Shown in pieces: positions 42,524 to 50,224 of a stretch of 64,000 bases of DNA. The notes below the pieces were generated by a model. It was not told the origin of the DNA and searched no databases. It saw only the letters and a list, made by a program, of their open reading frames with translations. A program made the position numbers and the translations under genes. The DNA comes from Viridibacterium curvum. Lineage in GTDB: Bacteria > Pseudomonadota > Gammaproteobacteria > Burkholderiales > Rhodocyclaceae. The stretch is from assembly GCF_039544165.1 (NCBI RefSeq), contig NZ_BAABLD010000005.1:248001-312000 (forward strand). The letters are read 5' to 3'. Position 1 is the stretch's first letter. Each line of letters starts with the position of its first letter.

Positions 42524-42542
42524 TTTGAGTTCTTGCCTTGCC

Positions 42543-43631
42543 TCAGTCGAACAGTGCATCGATGTCGGCTTGCAGGTCTTCGTTGGTGATTGCGGCAGGC
42601 GTCACGGGGGCGGCAATCAAGCCTTTCTGGATCAGGATTTCGTAGCGCGCAATCTGGTTGCGGCCGTTTTCCTTGCAGAAATACAGTGCCTCATCGGCAC
42701 GGCTGAGCATCTCGGCTGGCGTCAGGGACGGGTCGATCTGCACGTAACCGAGCGAACAGGTGACCTTGCCGACTTGCGGAAACTCGTGGTCGGCCACGGC
42801 CTGGCGGAAACGGTCGAAGACCATGTGCGCGTGGTAGGCAGACACGTGGCGCAGCAGCACGACGAACTCTTCACCGCCGAAGCGGAACAGCTTGTCGCTG
42901 CCACGGAAACTCTTCTTCATGACGTCAGCGACGCGAATCAATACTTCATCGCCGAACAGGTGGCCGAAGTTGTCGTTGATGCGCTTGAACTTGTCGATGT
43001 CCACCACGCCCAGCCAGCAGAACTTGGGTGCGAGCGTGTCGGGGCCGATCGGCTGCTCGCTGTTGCGGCGTTGGGCCTCTTCGGCAATCGCGATGAAACG
43101 GTCGAAGTTCTCGTCAAAGGTCTTGCGGTTGCAGAGACGCGTCAGGGTGTCGAGCTCGGCGTAGTCGAGCAGTACGAGGTGTTCTGCATAGATGCTGAAC
43201 AGTTCGCGCACGCAGTCGAGTAGCGGTTCGCTGGGCTCCTGTGCGCATTGCACGTCGAAAATCCCGACGGTGGTGTTGTGCTGGCGGATGGCGATGGCCA
43301 GGCGCATGGTGCCACCTTCGTCATCGGCGGCGATGCCGTCAGGGGTGGCGGCGCAGACTTCTAGCAGTGGATCGGCCGACAGCTGGTTCTTCTCGCTGTC
43401 GAGGCTGTCCATGTCGGTAATCGAGGAGATGCCGCCGCGTACTGCCCAGGCGCAGGGAATCGTCAGCATGCCTTCCGGCGAAGGGCGCACCGAATGCAGC
43501 AGAGCCGAATGTGCGTCGAGAATCTCAAGCGCGGCCACGACGACCGACTCGGCGATTTGTTGACGGTCACGCGATGCTTCCAGGGACTGCAGCTTTTTCA
43601 GCAGTTGTAGCAGGGCGGTTTCGGATCTCAT
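42543..43631 (-). CDS. Diguanylate cyclase (GGDEF) with N-terminal sensory domain
   Basis: A 362-residue protein. Residues 1–170 look like a GAF-type sensor, and the C-terminal half is a GGDEF domain with the active-site signature FRFGGEEFVVLL. The inhibitory I-site RGSD lies exactly five residues before it, so c-di-GMP synthesis with product inhibition is expected. There is no transmembrane segment. It lies downstream of the SMC operon on the same strand but behind a hairpin, so it is probably a separate transcript. Confidence 0.92.
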   Translation of the reverse strand: MRSETALLQLLKKLQSLEASRDRQQIAESVVVAALEILDAHSALLHSVRPSPEGMLTIPCAWAVRGGISSITDMDSLDSEKNQLSADPLLEVCAATPDGIAADDEGGTMRLAIAIRQHNTTVGIFDVQCAQEPSEPLLDCVRELFSIYAEHLVLLDYAELDTLTRLCNRKTFDENFDRFIAIAEEAQRRNSEQPIGPDTLAPKFCWLGVVDIDKFKRINDNFGHLFGDEVLIRVADVMKKSFRGSDKLFRFGGEEFVVLLRHVSAYHAHMVFDRFRQAVADHEFPQVGKVTCSLGYVQIDPSLTPAEMLSRADEALYFCKENGRNQIARYEILIQKGLIAAPVTPAAITNEDLQADIDALFD

Positions 43632-43772
43632 TGACGGCGAACGGGTCGGAATGTGGCGTCAGACGGGGATGTCGGGTCAGGGCATAGTCAGCTCTAACGG
43701 CGCTTTGTAACAAAAGCTTGAGGCAATGTGCGAGGGGAGTCCGGCAGTCGAACACTCTCCGCCGCCAAATGG

Positions 43773-43799
43773 CCAAGGCCCGCATTGCGCGGGCCTTGG
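43773..43799 (-). terminator. Hairpin terminator at the end of the SMC operon
   Basis: CCAAGGCCCGC (43773–43783) and GCGGGCCTTGG (43789–43799) form an 11-base-pair stem with a 5-base loop, 15 bases after the mksB-like stop. On the minus strand only a short T stretch follows (CCATTTGG), so it is strong in stem but weak in U-tract. Confidence 0.6.
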
Positions 43800-43813
43800 C
43801 GGGGTCGAACAGG

Positions 43814-46606
43814 CTAGTCGATCTGGCGGCGCAGCACGCCAATCGGCGGCGCCCAGTCATCCACCGGCTTCTTCTTGCGCGTGACCAGGGTCAGTTGCGC
43901 AGGCTGGAACACGTTGGCGTTGTGGGTGACCGGCGTGGTGATGAGGTATTGCGCCCGGGTAGCGCGCAGGAAGGCGCCGACCCGGTCGATGTTGGCCACA
44001 TCGAGGTGGGCAAAGGGCTCGTCGATGAAGACGAAGCCGCCGGGGCGGGCGTCGTCCATGAGCAGGCCGATGAGCAGGATCAGTGACTTCATGACCTGCT
44101 GACCGCCCGAGGCTTCGCCGTCGTTGAGGCTTTGCGCCCCCTTCTGGTCGAAGTCGAATGCCACTTCGAGGCCGGCGGCGCTCAGCGTGGCATCGTCGTT
44201 GTCCAGCGTGGGCACCGGGCATTCCACATGCACGCCGGAGAGTTCGCCCAGCGCGCGCAGGTTCTTGCCGTACTGGCGCACGGTGGCGCGCAGCTTGGCG
44301 ATGTAGGCGGCGCGGGCGTCGTCGACCATGCTGCGGGTGCGTTCGGCATAGCCCAGGCGCTGGGCGTAGTCGGTTTCGCGCTGTGTCAGTTCCAGACTCA
44401 GCTTCTCGCGCACGATCAGCACGTTTTCATCGGTCGGCCATTCACCATCAACGAGGCGCCGCTTGAGGCGCGACAGCTCGTTGCGCGCGCCGGCAAGGCC
44501 ACCGTAGTGCTCGGCCAGGTCGGCGAGGGCGTCGGCTTCGAGCCAGTGACGGGGCATGCCGCGACGCTTGCTGCGCAGGCGCATCAGGCGGGCTGCCTGC
44601 TCCAGGCGCTGCGGGCGGGCATCGGTGGTGAGGCGGCTCAGCGTGTCACGTGCCTGGGCGAGGTCGCGTGTGCGGCGGTCCGATTCGATGGCGATGCCCG
44701 ACAGGCGCTCCTTGCAGCGTTCGAGGTCGGCCTTTGCGGCCTCCAGCCCGCGTTCGGCACGCTGGAGTGCTTCCAGCGCAGCGGGTTTGTCCTGGGCGGC
44801 GGCATCGAATTCGGTTGCACGCGACAGCATCAGTTCGGCGGCCTGCATGCCCAGCAGCTTCTGGCGTGCGCTCTGCATGGCCGATTCGGCTTCTTCCTGC
44901 TTCCTGTGCGCCCAGGCGAGTTGCTTGTCGAGGTCGCCGACTTCCTTCTGCAGGGCTTCGAGACGTGCCGTGCGGGCCAGTTCGCCGAACCAGAAGTCCA
45001 GCGGCACACCGAGGTGGCGCGCGCCACGGCGTTCGCGGTGGTAACCGTCCCGGGTGATCCAGTCCTGGTCGCGCGGCAGTCTGGCGCCGGCGGCGGCGTT
45101 GTCGACGCGGCGGATGCGGCCCAGGAGTTCGGCAAGCCACCTGGGCGGGTCGCCGGCGAAGTTCACCACTTCAAGCAGGCTGCCGTCGGGAGCATCGGGT
45201 GCCGGGCTGCGATCGGGCACGATGAAGTGGCGGAAGCGTTCCTGCTCGCCCAGCGACCAGGCTTGCTGGCGGTCGTTCTCGTCTTCGAGCAGGATCAGCG
45301 AGCGATAGGGGCGCAGGATGGCTTCCAGCGCGCCTTGCCACACGGGGTCGGCGACTTCGATGATCTCGGAGAGCAGGCGATGCTCGATGCCCGCATCGGA
45401 CAGCACCTTGCGGAAGCGCTGCGTGTCGGCGTCGGCTGGTGGGCCGCTGCGCGCCTGCGAGTCGCGCAACTGCTGCGACACGTCTTCAAAACGGCCGGTC
45501 AGCTCGCGCACCTTTTCACGCGCGGCCTGCCAGTCGGCATAGGCGTTGGCGGCGGCGTCTTCGGTGTTGAGGGCGTCGGAGCCGTGCTCACGCGTGATGC
45601 GTTCGCGCAAGGCGTCGCGTTCGGCAAGCTTCTTGTCAATGTCGCGCAGCACGTCGCGTGCGGCGAGCCAGTGGGCGTTGGCGTCGTTGACGCGCTGGCC
45701 GGCTTCGTCGAGCCAGGTCTGCGCCTGCTGCTTTTCGCTGCCCAGGCTGGCAACACGCGCATCGGATTCGTCGCGCACACGTGCTGCTTCGCGCAGGGCC
45801 ACGCGCGTCTGCTGCAGGCGCTCGCGCCAGGTCTGCACGTCAACCAGCAACTCGGCGACTTCGAGACGCGGCACCGCGTCGTTTTCGAGTGCCGTGGCCT
45901 CGCCATGCAGGTTGCGCCATTCGAGGAAGCGATCGGCCTCAAGCCGCTTGCCCTCGGCCTGCGCCTTGAGGCGGTCGAGGTCCAGCGACAGGGCTTCGAG
46001 TTCGCGCTGGGCGTTCTTCTGTTCTTCACGCGCCGCCTGATAGTTGTCGAGCACTTCCTTGTCGCCGAACACGTCGAAGACCAGGTCGAGGAGCGCGCGT
46101 GGCGAGTATTCGCAGAGCTTGTCGGTGTCGCCTTGTTCGAGCGACAGCACCTTGGCGATGGCGGGTGTCAGGCCGGCGTAGGCGAGACGCGACTGGTAGT
46201 CGCGCAGGCCCAGCCACTGCGCCGATTCGTCGAGCTGCTCGACCGTGAGCAGGCCGTCTTCAATCGTGTACTCGCGCGTCCAGTCGCCGCCGGCGCGCTT
46301 CACGCGGCAGGCCAGGGTGATGTCGTCCTTGAGGCAGGGGAAGAAGGGACGCTTGCCCGTCGAGCCCGGCCGGTTGCTGACGGTTGCGCGAATCCACGCC
46401 ACGCCTGCATTGGCGCGGCGCACATAGCGGCGGAAGTCGCGCTTGCCCGAGCAGCGCAGCGCGAACAGCGTGCGCATGGCATCGAGCAGCGTGGTTTTGC
46501 CCGAGCCGTTGGGGCCGACGATGGTGATGATCTGGGCATCCAGCGGCAGCGTGAAGCGGCGCCAGAAGTCCCAGTGAACCAGTTCGATGTCGCGGATATG
46601 GAACAT
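43814..46606 (-). CDS. SMC-type ATPase of a MukBEF/MksBEF/Wadjet-like complex (MksB-like)
   Basis: A 930-residue protein with Walker A GPNGSGKTT at 31–39, a long coiled coil, a hinge-like globular middle (about 395–560), a returning coiled coil, the ABC signature SGGQQ near 831 and Walker B FVFIDEP near 859. The size fits MksB/JetC-type condensins better than canonical SMC or RecF/RecN. The order on the strand is F-like, small ORF, E-like, then this gene, as in mksFEB operons. No TOPRIM nuclease (MksG/JetD) follows. No clear Shine-Dalgarno precedes its ATG, and REP-type hairpins fill the gap before it. Confidence 0.85.
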   Translation of the reverse strand: MFHIRDIELVHWDFWRRFTLPLDAQIITIVGPNGSGKTTLLDAMRTLFALRCSGKRDFRRYVRRANAGVAWIRATVSNRPGSTGKRPFFPCLKDDITLACRVKRAGGDWTREYTIEDGLLTVEQLDESAQWLGLRDYQSRLAYAGLTPAIAKVLSLEQGDTDKLCEYSPRALLDLVFDVFGDKEVLDNYQAAREEQKNAQRELEALSLDLDRLKAQAEGKRLEADRFLEWRNLHGEATALENDAVPRLEVAELLVDVQTWRERLQQTRVALREAARVRDESDARVASLGSEKQQAQTWLDEAGQRVNDANAHWLAARDVLRDIDKKLAERDALRERITREHGSDALNTEDAAANAYADWQAAREKVRELTGRFEDVSQQLRDSQARSGPPADADTQRFRKVLSDAGIEHRLLSEIIEVADPVWQGALEAILRPYRSLILLEDENDRQQAWSLGEQERFRHFIVPDRSPAPDAPDGSLLEVVNFAGDPPRWLAELLGRIRRVDNAAAGARLPRDQDWITRDGYHRERRGARHLGVPLDFWFGELARTARLEALQKEVGDLDKQLAWAHRKQEEAESAMQSARQKLLGMQAAELMLSRATEFDAAAQDKPAALEALQRAERGLEAAKADLERCKERLSGIAIESDRRTRDLAQARDTLSRLTTDARPQRLEQAARLMRLRSKRRGMPRHWLEADALADLAEHYGGLAGARNELSRLKRRLVDGEWPTDENVLIVREKLSLELTQRETDYAQRLGYAERTRSMVDDARAAYIAKLRATVRQYGKNLRALGELSGVHVECPVPTLDNDDATLSAAGLEVAFDFDQKGAQSLNDGEASGGQQVMKSLILLIGLLMDDARPGGFVFIDEPFAHLDVANIDRVGAFLRATRAQYLITTPVTHNANVFQPAQLTLVTRKKKPVDDWAPPIGVLRRQID

Positions 46607-46635
46607 GTATTCGTACTCGATTCGCTTTTGCCGTC

Positions 46636-46744
46636 ATTCCCGCCCAGGCGGGAATCCAGCGTCGTTATTCAGTTCGTATGCACAGTCTCTGGGTTCCCGC
46701 TCTTGCCCTCTCCCCCAACCCCTCCCCCGCAAGCGGGGGAGGGG
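46636..46744. repeat. REP-type palindromic repeats between the E-like and B-like genes
   Basis: Two elements are present: ATTCCCGCC/GGCGGGAAT (46636–46644 with 46647–46655), within the widespread form GTCATTCCCGC…GCGGGAATCC, and a 12-base-pair palindrome CCCCTCCCCCGC/GCGGGGGAGGGG (46719–46730 with 46733–46744). A third partial copy (GGCGGGAACGACGG) lies at about 46776–46789. In RNA these form stable hairpins between two cistrons and could set differential transcript stability. Confidence 0.75.
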
Positions 46745-46790
46745 AGCGGAATGCAGCTTCGCCGGGCGTAAAGTTGGCGGGAACGACGGA

Positions 46791-47498
46791 TCACCTTCGC
46801 GATTCGATTTCGTCTTCGTCAAACTCGTCCATCACGTCTTCGTCGAGTTCGGTCTGGCTGGGCACACTGCGACCCGCGGCGGCGAGCACGTCAGCCAGCG
46901 TGCCGTTGATGATGCGATCGGCGAGCACGCGGTAGTCGAGCAGCACATCGAGCAGCGGGCCTTCGAGCAGGTAGCCGCCGCGGCGTTCGATGAAGCCGAG
47001 CCGGGCGAGTTTGCCGAGCGCGAAGTTGCGGATCTTGGTCTTGCCGCCGAGTTGTGTGCCGAAGTCGGCGAGCAGCGAAGCTTCCGACACGGCGCCGGAG
47101 ACTTCGTTGCCGTGCACGATCGGCTTCTCTTGCCCGAACATGTCGTTCTGGCCATCGTCCTCGCGCGTGCGGCGGCCGAGCTGGCGTTCGCGTTTGGGCA
47201 GGATGATCAGCGCCCACAGCACGATGAGCAGGGCCACCTCGTCGCGCGTGAGGCCCATGGTGCTGGCCTGGTAATCGCGGCCGCCGAACACGGCCTCGTG
47301 CACGTCGATCTTCAGGCCGACGGCGATGTGCTCGGCAAACGGGTTGTCGAGCAGTTCAAGGCCGACGCCGGCGAGCTTGCTTTCCAGCTCGGCGCGGAAG
47401 GCTTCATCGACCAGCGCACGGCGCACCTGTGCATCGTTGCGCGGCAGCCAGCGGTGCGCGAGCAGGCGGGCGGTGAGGGCGGTGATGTCGTGTTCCAT
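46791..47498 (-). CDS. MksE/JetB-like subunit of the SMC complex
   Basis: A 235-residue protein: a helical N-terminal half containing LTRDEVALLIVLWALIIL, the segment typical of MksE/JetB (DUF4194-like) kite proteins, followed by a predicted winged helix (KIRNFALGKLARLGFIERRGGYLLEGPLLDVLL) and an acidic tail (DEDVMDEFDEDEIE). Kite subunits bind the kleisin and DNA. Its ATG is 8 bases after the small ORF and has no good Shine-Dalgarno, suggesting translational coupling. Confidence 0.7.
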   Translation of the reverse strand: MEHDITALTARLLAHRWLPRNDAQVRRALVDEAFRAELESKLAGVGLELLDNPFAEHIAVGLKIDVHEAVFGGRDYQASTMGLTRDEVALLIVLWALIILPKRERQLGRRTREDDGQNDMFGQEKPIVHGNEVSGAVSEASLLADFGTQLGGKTKIRNFALGKLARLGFIERRGGYLLEGPLLDVLLDYRVLADRIINGTLADVLAAAGRSVPSQTELDEDVMDEFDEDEIESRR

Positions 47499-47506
47499 GT
47501 CTGACT

Positions 47507-47617
47507 TCAGAGAGGGGCAAGGAGTGAGGAGTGAGGAGCGGGTGCTTGCTCACGTCCGGGCTCGGCAAACTCGATTTTTGGGGCGCGAGGGTTCGCGAAC
47601 AACAGTTGTTTACTCAT
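47507..47617 (-). CDS. Possible 36-residue small protein inside the mks-like operon
   Basis: An ORF starting MSKQLLFANPRAPKIEFAEP fills the gap between the F-like and E-like genes. It begins 20 bases after the F-like stop, has a strong AAGGAG (47627–47632) 9 bases before its ATG, and ends 8 bases before the E-like ATG. Its 3' third covers a short tandem GGAGTGA repeat, giving a Pro/Ser/Leu-rich tail. It is in a different frame from the E-like gene. It may be a real small subunit, a translation-coupling ORF or chance. Confidence 0.4.
   Translation of the reverse strand: MSKQLLFANPRAPKIEFAEPGREQAPAPHSSLLAPL
47521..47541. repeat. Short tandem heptamer repeat
   Basis: GGAGTGA occurs twice in tandem (47521–47527, 47528–47534), followed by a degenerate third copy, GGAGCGG. 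It lies within the 3' end of the small ORF and may mark slippage or a filler sequence. Confidence 0.6.
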
Positions 47618-47637
47618 CACTCATATCTCCTTACGCC

Positions 47638-48912
47638 TCACCGCCGGACAACCTGTCCGGCCGACATGTGAGACACCTCGTCTTCCATCACTTCGACCAG
47701 GGTGGTGTCCAGTTGCAGGTCGTAGGGCATCTGGGTGAGGTCGGCGACCGGGCCTTCGGCCTGGGCTTCTTCGTTGCCAAGCAGGGACAGCAGGGACAGG
47801 CGATAGCTTGCGGGCCCGAAGCCGCCGCCCAGCACGAGCTTCTGTGCCGGGGTTGCGGTGGGAATGCCGGCAAGTTTCTCGGTGAGGCGGATCAAGAGGC
47901 CAAGGTCTTCCGATTCCGCAGCCTGATCGACCGGTGCGGCTTCTGCAGGGGGCAGGGCGGTGTTGGCTTCCATGCGCTGCACTTCTTCAGACAGCACGGA
48001 CTCGGCACGGTCGAGCAATTCGTGGCCGCCGGCGAGGAACTGCGCGCGTGGCCCCGCGCCCAGTGCGCCATCGGCGAGTGCCGCGATGCGGCGGATGTCC
48101 AGGCTGCGCAGCCAGGCGGCCGCGTCAGACGACGAGACGCCCGAAGCCCCCAGCGTGACGCGCTGCGATTCGATCTTGTTGAGCGCACGCTGGAAGGCGG
48201 CATCGACACGTGCCAGACGGCTCTGCGCGAGGCCGATGGAATGCGCGACGCGGGCGATATCGGGCGTGATCTCTTCTTCTTTGGTGTCCCCACCGGCGAG
48301 CAGGCTGCGCAGGATCTGGGTGCCTTTCTCCAGCCAGCGCATGTTGCCCGAGAGGCGTGAGCGCGCATCGAGGATGCGGAACTCGGAGCCCGAGGCGATG
48401 GCATCTTCGAACGACGCAGTGAGCGCGTTGAGCTTGGCCAGCAGGTGCTGCAGCATGTCCGGCGTGACCGTGCCCGTGGCCTGCATGCCGGCGAGCTGCG
48501 TGGTCAGGAAACCCAGCTCGGCATCCTCCGACTCGCCGAAGCGCAGCAGTGCCGACACCGCCGCCACGGCGTTGCGGCCCGAATCGGACAGCTGATAGGT
48601 GCCGTCTTCACCGAACACCATGAGCCCGTTGCCGCGCAGGCGCCCCAGCACGGTTTCGAGCTTGACCGGGTCGATGTAGGCAAAGTGGCGGCGCAACTCG
48701 TCAGGCAGCCAGCGCGGCAGGTCGGCACGGGCGCCGATCTCGCGCAGCACATGCAGGCGCACGAAAACCTCTTCTTCGCCGCCACGGAACAGGGCGATGA
48801 AGGTGTCGACCAGCGGACGGGCGCGGACTAGCGCCCACAGCGTGGGCACATCGTCAGGCTCGACGCCGGGATTGAGGAATCCCGTCAGGTTGAAGTCGGC
48901 TGCGCTCGACAT
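47638..48912 (-). CDS. MksF/JetA-like kleisin subunit of the SMC complex
   Basis: A 424-residue protein: an N-terminal winged-helix-like region (DDVPTLWALVRARPLVDTFI…RLRGNGLMVFGEDGTYQLSDSGR), a long helical middle and an acidic C-terminal segment. Its place first in the F–E–B gene order and its size support a kleisin role linking the SMC heads. Sequence similarity to known MksF is not strong by eye, so the name rests mostly on context. It starts 7 bases after the prfB stop, so it is in the prfB transcript. Confidence 0.65.
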   Translation of the reverse strand: MSSAADFNLTGFLNPGVEPDDVPTLWALVRARPLVDTFIALFRGGEEEVFVRLHVLREIGARADLPRWLPDELRRHFAYIDPVKLETVLGRLRGNGLMVFGEDGTYQLSDSGRNAVAAVSALLRFGESEDAELGFLTTQLAGMQATGTVTPDMLQHLLAKLNALTASFEDAIASGSEFRILDARSRLSGNMRWLEKGTQILRSLLAGGDTKEEEITPDIARVAHSIGLAQSRLARVDAAFQRALNKIESQRVTLGASGVSSSDAAAWLRSLDIRRIAALADGALGAGPRAQFLAGGHELLDRAESVLSEEVQRMEANTALPPAEAAPVDQAAESEDLGLLIRLTEKLAGIPTATPAQKLVLGGGFGPASYRLSLLSLLGNEEAQAEGPVADLTQMPYDLQLDTTLVEVMEDEVSHMSAGQVVRR

Positions 48913-48919
48913 GCGCGGA

Positions 48920-50024
48920 TCAGACGCCCTGCTTCAGGCTGGCCTGGATGAAGTCATCCAGGTCGCCGTCGAGCACGGCTTGCGTGTTGCCGACCTCGTA
49001 GTTGGTGCGCAGATCCTTGATGCGGCCCGAGTCGAGCACGTAGCTGCGGATCTGGTGGCCCCAGCCGATGTCGCTCTTGGCGTCTTCGAGCTTCTGCTGT
49101 TCGGCCTGACGCTTGCGCAGTTCCAGTTCGTACAGGCGGGCGCGCAGCATCTTCCAGGCTTCGTCACGGTTGCGGTGCTGCGAACGGTCGTTCTGGCACT
49201 GCACGACGATGCCGGTCGGAATGTGGGTCAGACGCACGGCGGAGTCGGTCTTGTTGATGTGCTGACCACCGGCGCCAGAGGCGCGGTAGGTGTCGGTGCG
49301 TACGTCGGCCGGATTGATGTCGATCTCGATCGAGTCATCGACCTCGGGGAACACGAAGACCGACACGAAGCTGGTGTGGCGGCGTGCGTTGGAGTCGAAC
49401 GGCGACTTGCGCACGAGGCGGTGGATGCCCGTTTCAGTGCGCAGGTAGCCGTAGGCGTAGTCGCCGCTGACCTTGATCATGCAGCTCTTGATGCCGGCCA
49501 CGTCGCCTTCGGACTCTTCCATGAGTTCGACGTTGAAGCCCTTCTTCTCGCAATAACGCAGGTACATACGCTCGAGCATCTGTGCCCAGTCCTGCGCTTC
49601 GGTGCCCCCGGCGCCGGACTGGATTTCGATGAAGGCCGTGCAGGGGTCCATCGGGTTGTTGAACATGCGACGGAATTCGAGGCCTTCGACGCTGCCGGCG
49701 ATGTTGCGCACGTCAGCCTCGACCGAGGCGACCGTGTCTTCGTCTTCTTCCATGCGCGCGAGCTCGAACAGCTCGTCGGCATCCTTGAGGCCGTTGGCGA
49801 TGGATTCGAGCGTGTGGACGATGTTTTCGAGCGCGCGCTTCTCCTTGCCGAGTTCCTGGGCGTTCTCCGGGTTGTCCCAGATCTTCGGGTCTTCGAGCTG
49901 CTTGCTGACTTCGATCAGCTTCTCGGCCTTGTTGTCGTAGTCAAAGATACCTCCGCAGCGAATCCGCGCGGTCGCGCAGGTCGCTGATGGCGTTGGCAAT
50001 GGCGTTGATGCGTTCGGCTTCCAT
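48920..50024 (-). CDS. prfB: Peptide chain release factor 2 (programmed +1 frameshift)
   Basis: RF2 recognises UAA and UGA stops. The first 27 codons (ATG 50024, starting MEAERINAIANAISDLRD) run into an in-frame TGA at 49941–49943. Reading continues in the +1 frame from GAC at 49942–49940, giving 367 residues in total. The SPF stop-recognition motif (KSPFDSNARRHTSF) and the GGQ hydrolysis motif (GAGGQHINKTDSAVR) are intact. lysS is the usual downstream partner; here the SMC complex genes follow instead. TATAAT is 30 bases before the start. Confidence 0.96.
49940..49954 (-). other. RF2 programmed +1 frameshift site
   Basis: On the minus strand GGAGG (49950–49954) is followed 3 bases later by CTT TGA C. 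This is the classical autoregulatory slip site: low RF2 lets the ribosome slip on CTT instead of terminating at TGA. Confidence 0.95.
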
Positions 50025-50053
50025 GTTCTTCCAGCTGAATTGGGCAATCGGCA

Positions 50054-50059
50054 ATTATA
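50054..50059 (-). promoter_or_regulatory. −10 element for the prfB operon
   Basis: A perfect TATAAT lies 30 bases before the prfB ATG on the minus strand, predicting a leader of about 23 bases. No recognisable −35 is found at 16–18 bases; TTGGCG occurs at 23 bases, which is too far. Confidence 0.5.
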
Positions 50060-50224
50060 GCGGCTCCGCCCGCCGCGCTCCGCGCCAAGTCAGCGCCGCG
50101 GGTCAGGGCAAACCGGGATTGCGGCCCGGCTTGACGGCACCGGGGTGATTGGCGCGCTATTCCGGCCCATATTGGGCTCCTGGCGGGGCCACAATGGCGC
50201 CGGCCTGTTTGCCGAGAGGAAACC

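Noticed and set aside
44132..46771. 879-residue plus-strand ORF antisense to the SMC ATPase gene
   Set aside because: It is a mirror of strong codon bias in a GC-rich gene; the opposite strand carries a clear ABC ATPase with Walker and signature motifs. No ribosome binding site or domain is seen.
43814..48912. Complete Wadjet (JetABCD) defence system
   Set aside because: No JetD/TOPRIM nuclease gene is found on either side; the downstream gene is a GGDEF cyclase behind a hairpin, and prfB lies upstream.
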